DNA from: CAVPWP01 sp963709395
Lineage (GTDB): Bacteria; Pseudomonadota; Alphaproteobacteria; Rhodobacterales; Rhodobacteraceae
NCBI GenBank assembly: GCA_963709395.1
Contig: CAVPWP010000015.1
Location: forward strand, 34,298 to 98,297
Reading direction: 5' to 3'
Length of the DNA: 64,000 nucleotides
The notes beneath the pieces were generated by a model. It was not told the DNA's origin. It saw only the letters and a program-made list of their open reading frames with translations, and searched no databases. Position 1 is the stretch's first letter. The number at the start of each line of letters is the position of its first letter. Shown piece by piece: positions 63,001 through 64,000 of the stretch. The translations under genes were made by a program, and so were the position numbers.

Positions 63001-64000
63001 GGGCGCGGTCCAGGTCAGGGCGCCGTTCGGCGCCATCGGCAGACGGGCGACGGTCGCCCGCGTCCGCGTGTCGAAGATCACAAGCTCGCTGCGCGCGATC
63101 CAGCCCGGATAGTTGGTCGAGGCCTGGAAGGTCACGCCCGATCCCGGTGCTGCCTCGTCCGCGAGGTCGACGGTCGCCACGTTCAGGCGCGGCTGGGCGT
63201 CGAGCCCGCTGTACTGGACGCGAAGGCCAAGCGCGTCGAGCGCGCGCGAGGCTTCGACCGTGGCGCGCTGGGCGGGCGTTAGGTCGTCGGCGCTGGCGGC
63301 CCCGATGGCGACGGTGGTGCCAGCGGTGCCGGTGGCGGCCTCCGACAGCTGTTCCGGCAGGGTCGCGCCGAAGGACATCTGCACCACGGTGCCGGCGGTC
63401 AGGCGCACGACGAGCGGGTTCTCGGTCGTCATCTCGAAGCCAGCGGGAAGCGTGCGTTCGTCGAGCTTGAGCTGGAATGGCTGGCCCCAGGCCCGCGGCA
63501 GCGCCTCGCAGGGCAGGGTGAAGCGGCCGAATTCGTCGGTGATGACACCTGTCCCGTTGGGCGAGACGAGGCGCACGCCAGGCAGGCCCACCTCGGAGGT
63601 GCCGCCGTCGGCGTTGAAGATGCCGTCGCGGTTGCGGTCGTCGAAGACGCGGCCAAGGACCGTGCCGCAGGAGAAGACCGGTTCGGCCACGAGCCGCACG
63701 TCGGCCGAGGCGATGTTCGTCACGCGGGCGCCGGCGGAGTTGATCGCCCAGGCGTCGTTGGTGCGCGTGCCCGCGCCGCCCGCGGCCAGGATCGCCGCGT
63801 CGAAGGTCGCGGTGACGGTGCCGCCGGTGGCGAGCGTGGTCGCCGGGAAGACGAGCGTGCTGCCCTGCGTCTCGGGCGTGACGGCGACCCCGTCAAGCCG
63901 CGCGGAGCCTTCGCGGTAGGCCACGCCTTCGGGCAGCAGGTCGACGATCTGGATGTCGATGGGCAGCTGTTCGCCGGTGCCGTGGCTGATCGCGATGGTG
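60034..64000 (-). CDS. very large outer-membrane/surface protein, 5' end outside window
   Basis: At least 1321 residues visible; the frame runs off the right edge. The visible N-terminal part has DUF11-like repeats (VAYREGSARLDGVAVTPETQ), a prealbumin-like domain (GRVFDDRNRDGIFNADGGTS) and further beta-sandwich repeats. From about residue 430 the chain becomes a beta-barrel of alternating strands ending GFFVTLTASF, the outer-membrane C-terminal signature. No catalytic motif. It is probably a surface structure anchored by its own barrel. The frame is open without interruption for nearly 4 kb, and the long antisense frame is its shadow. Confidence 0.78.
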   Translation of the reverse strand, partial: TIAISHGTGEQLPIDIQIVDLLPEGVAYREGSARLDGVAVTPETQGSTLVFPATTLATGGTVTATFDAAILAAGGAGTRTNDAWAINSAGARVTNIASADVRLVAEPVFSCGTVLGRVFDDRNRDGIFNADGGTSEVGLPGVRLVSPNGTGVITDEFGRFTLPCEALPRAWGQPFQLKLDERTLPAGFEMTTENPLVVRLTAGTVVQMSFGATLPEQLSEAATGTAGTTVAIGAASADDLTPAQRATVEASRALDALGLRVQYSGLDAQPRLNVATVDLADEAAPGSGVTFQASTNYPGWIARSELVIFDTRTRATVARLPMAPNGALTWTAPDRAANLAYALEVFDAQGRRDITRPRPLAIRSNPTGPAATGPIEGFLSEDRALERGIPVSGGQVIVSGADLPPGTTVSVLGETIPVGPWRAFAVDRILPPGSHGLSIESAGQTVSQTIEIPRAEWFVTAIGTVTIGRDFNEGQIAAYAEGQLASGPRIRAMIDTDARPLDELFDGMFDPSPERILRDLDDDVPFFTTGDDSIQEDLAPTSGRLYGLIEDDTWYLSWGDFESDDLLRGLARSNRTQYGAAGEWTSDALTGNGDPRVRVTGFAANARTAVQRDAIEANGGSIYFLSQRDIVKDSETVQVEIRDRISRQVLATRTLTRDVDYRLNTIQGTILLDEPIVSGASGDGIVSVPGGATITVLVVTYDFLPIDGFEGLVAGGRVEGWVSDNVRLGFEGQQDRTTAPDTTVLALDLLYQPTDASSVLVELGQSEGPGLGLAASQNGGLTIDRFGPTGTGGTAYAQRVTGELSFGDIGLGEGFLSFFLAHEDEGFADPDGLVEFDRWRGRMAGELMVGSDTALNFGARFIDEDGGLNEADGWIGLAHNWTDRSQTAVELRRVDQSGPAATVETGARTDFALRQTIEASDRLTWWIYGQATLDREGDISRDDRVGVGAEIAMYETMALATDISYGTLGWGIDIGIVESVADGQTRRFAYRLDPERRLDTGLSGPANGTLVVSGERPVSENWSQTAEVTYDIFDVEPTILNTYGVTWTPSTTWRYQFGAVSGTSIEPDGEQITRTGLSFGALRTVEYGTTLSARFEWAQNRSNEDGNPDTNTDTYAFRWISETIASDDWRFLTRLDVAFADSEVDSAIQGRFVEGDIGYAYRPAMSDDLIGLISYTYLLDEPGPDQVNIDGDDDGLGQRSHILNLSVNKRLSDYWSVNAKYGLRHRTLLDRGGADLGSGIAHLGVLRFDYHLNDSWDILAEGRIMHYKGLGSEPGALFAIARDITDEVDIGVGYLWGDTPDNLRQIDPADQGFFVTLTASF

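Noticed and set aside
61048..63282. Plus-strand open frame of 744 codons
   Set aside because: It is the antisense shadow of the large surface protein; Arg/Gly/Val-rich composition, no domain.
1..64000. CRISPR arrays, tRNA and rRNA genes
   Set aside because: No regularly spaced direct repeats and no cloverleaf or rRNA sequence recognised on either strand by reading; a tRNA scan would be decisive.

Overview
The window is high-GC DNA with TTG/GTG starts, Tat-type signals, and regulator, porin and SDR families that suggest an alphaproteobacterium, most likely Rhodobacteraceae (inference from codon use and family content; no rRNA or tRNA gene was seen). Almost nothing is housekeeping. It reads as an accessory region built from three functional blocks and a mobile-element-rich right half.

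Block 1 (about 1.5-12.8 kb): an AraC regulator and a glycine-zipper lipoprotein precede two exported DUF3604 proteins with PHP-type metal-binding motifs (the first has a single-base frameshift, and a third may survive only as a remnant). A tightly overlapping run follows: HupE/UreJ permease, parvulin PPIase, a second HupE/UreJ permease, a third HupE-like membrane protein and a decayed coupled gene. A lipoprotein with an internal duplication is encoded on the other strand. I read this as a periplasmic metallo-hydrolase module with its own metal permeases and folding factor.

Block 2 (about 13-38 kb): two DUF900-type hydrolases, a POTRA-like plus beta-barrel outer-membrane protein, a Tat-exported SDR, a membrane alpha/beta hydrolase and an epimerase-SDR pair. 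Then come a formylglycine-generating enzyme, a TolB/TPR membrane regulator, two exported sulfatases with CTAGR active-site motifs, a Tat-exported HAD phosphatase, and a YiaW/YiaV-like pair followed by a NodT-type outer-membrane factor. The FGE would activate the sulfatases.

Right half (about 38-64 kb): an integrase remnant, the second copy of a 0.66-kb repeat cassette also present at 0.9 kb, an inverted partial gene duplication bracketing a B12-binding protein and a LuxR-type regulator with an alpha/beta-hydrolase sensor domain (Cys in place of the nucleophile Ser), and DUF1254/DUF1214 proteins carrying frameshifts. These are followed by LysR, GNAT, polysaccharide deacetylase and lower-GC HpcH/HpaI aldolase genes, a 1171-residue protein with two tyrosine-recombinase catalytic domains next to an AlpA-like protein, and finally a very large, partial surface protein ending in a beta-barrel.

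At least seven otherwise well-conserved genes carry one-base indels. Either the sequence has residual indel errors or the accessory genes are decaying; this should be settled before functional claims are made.
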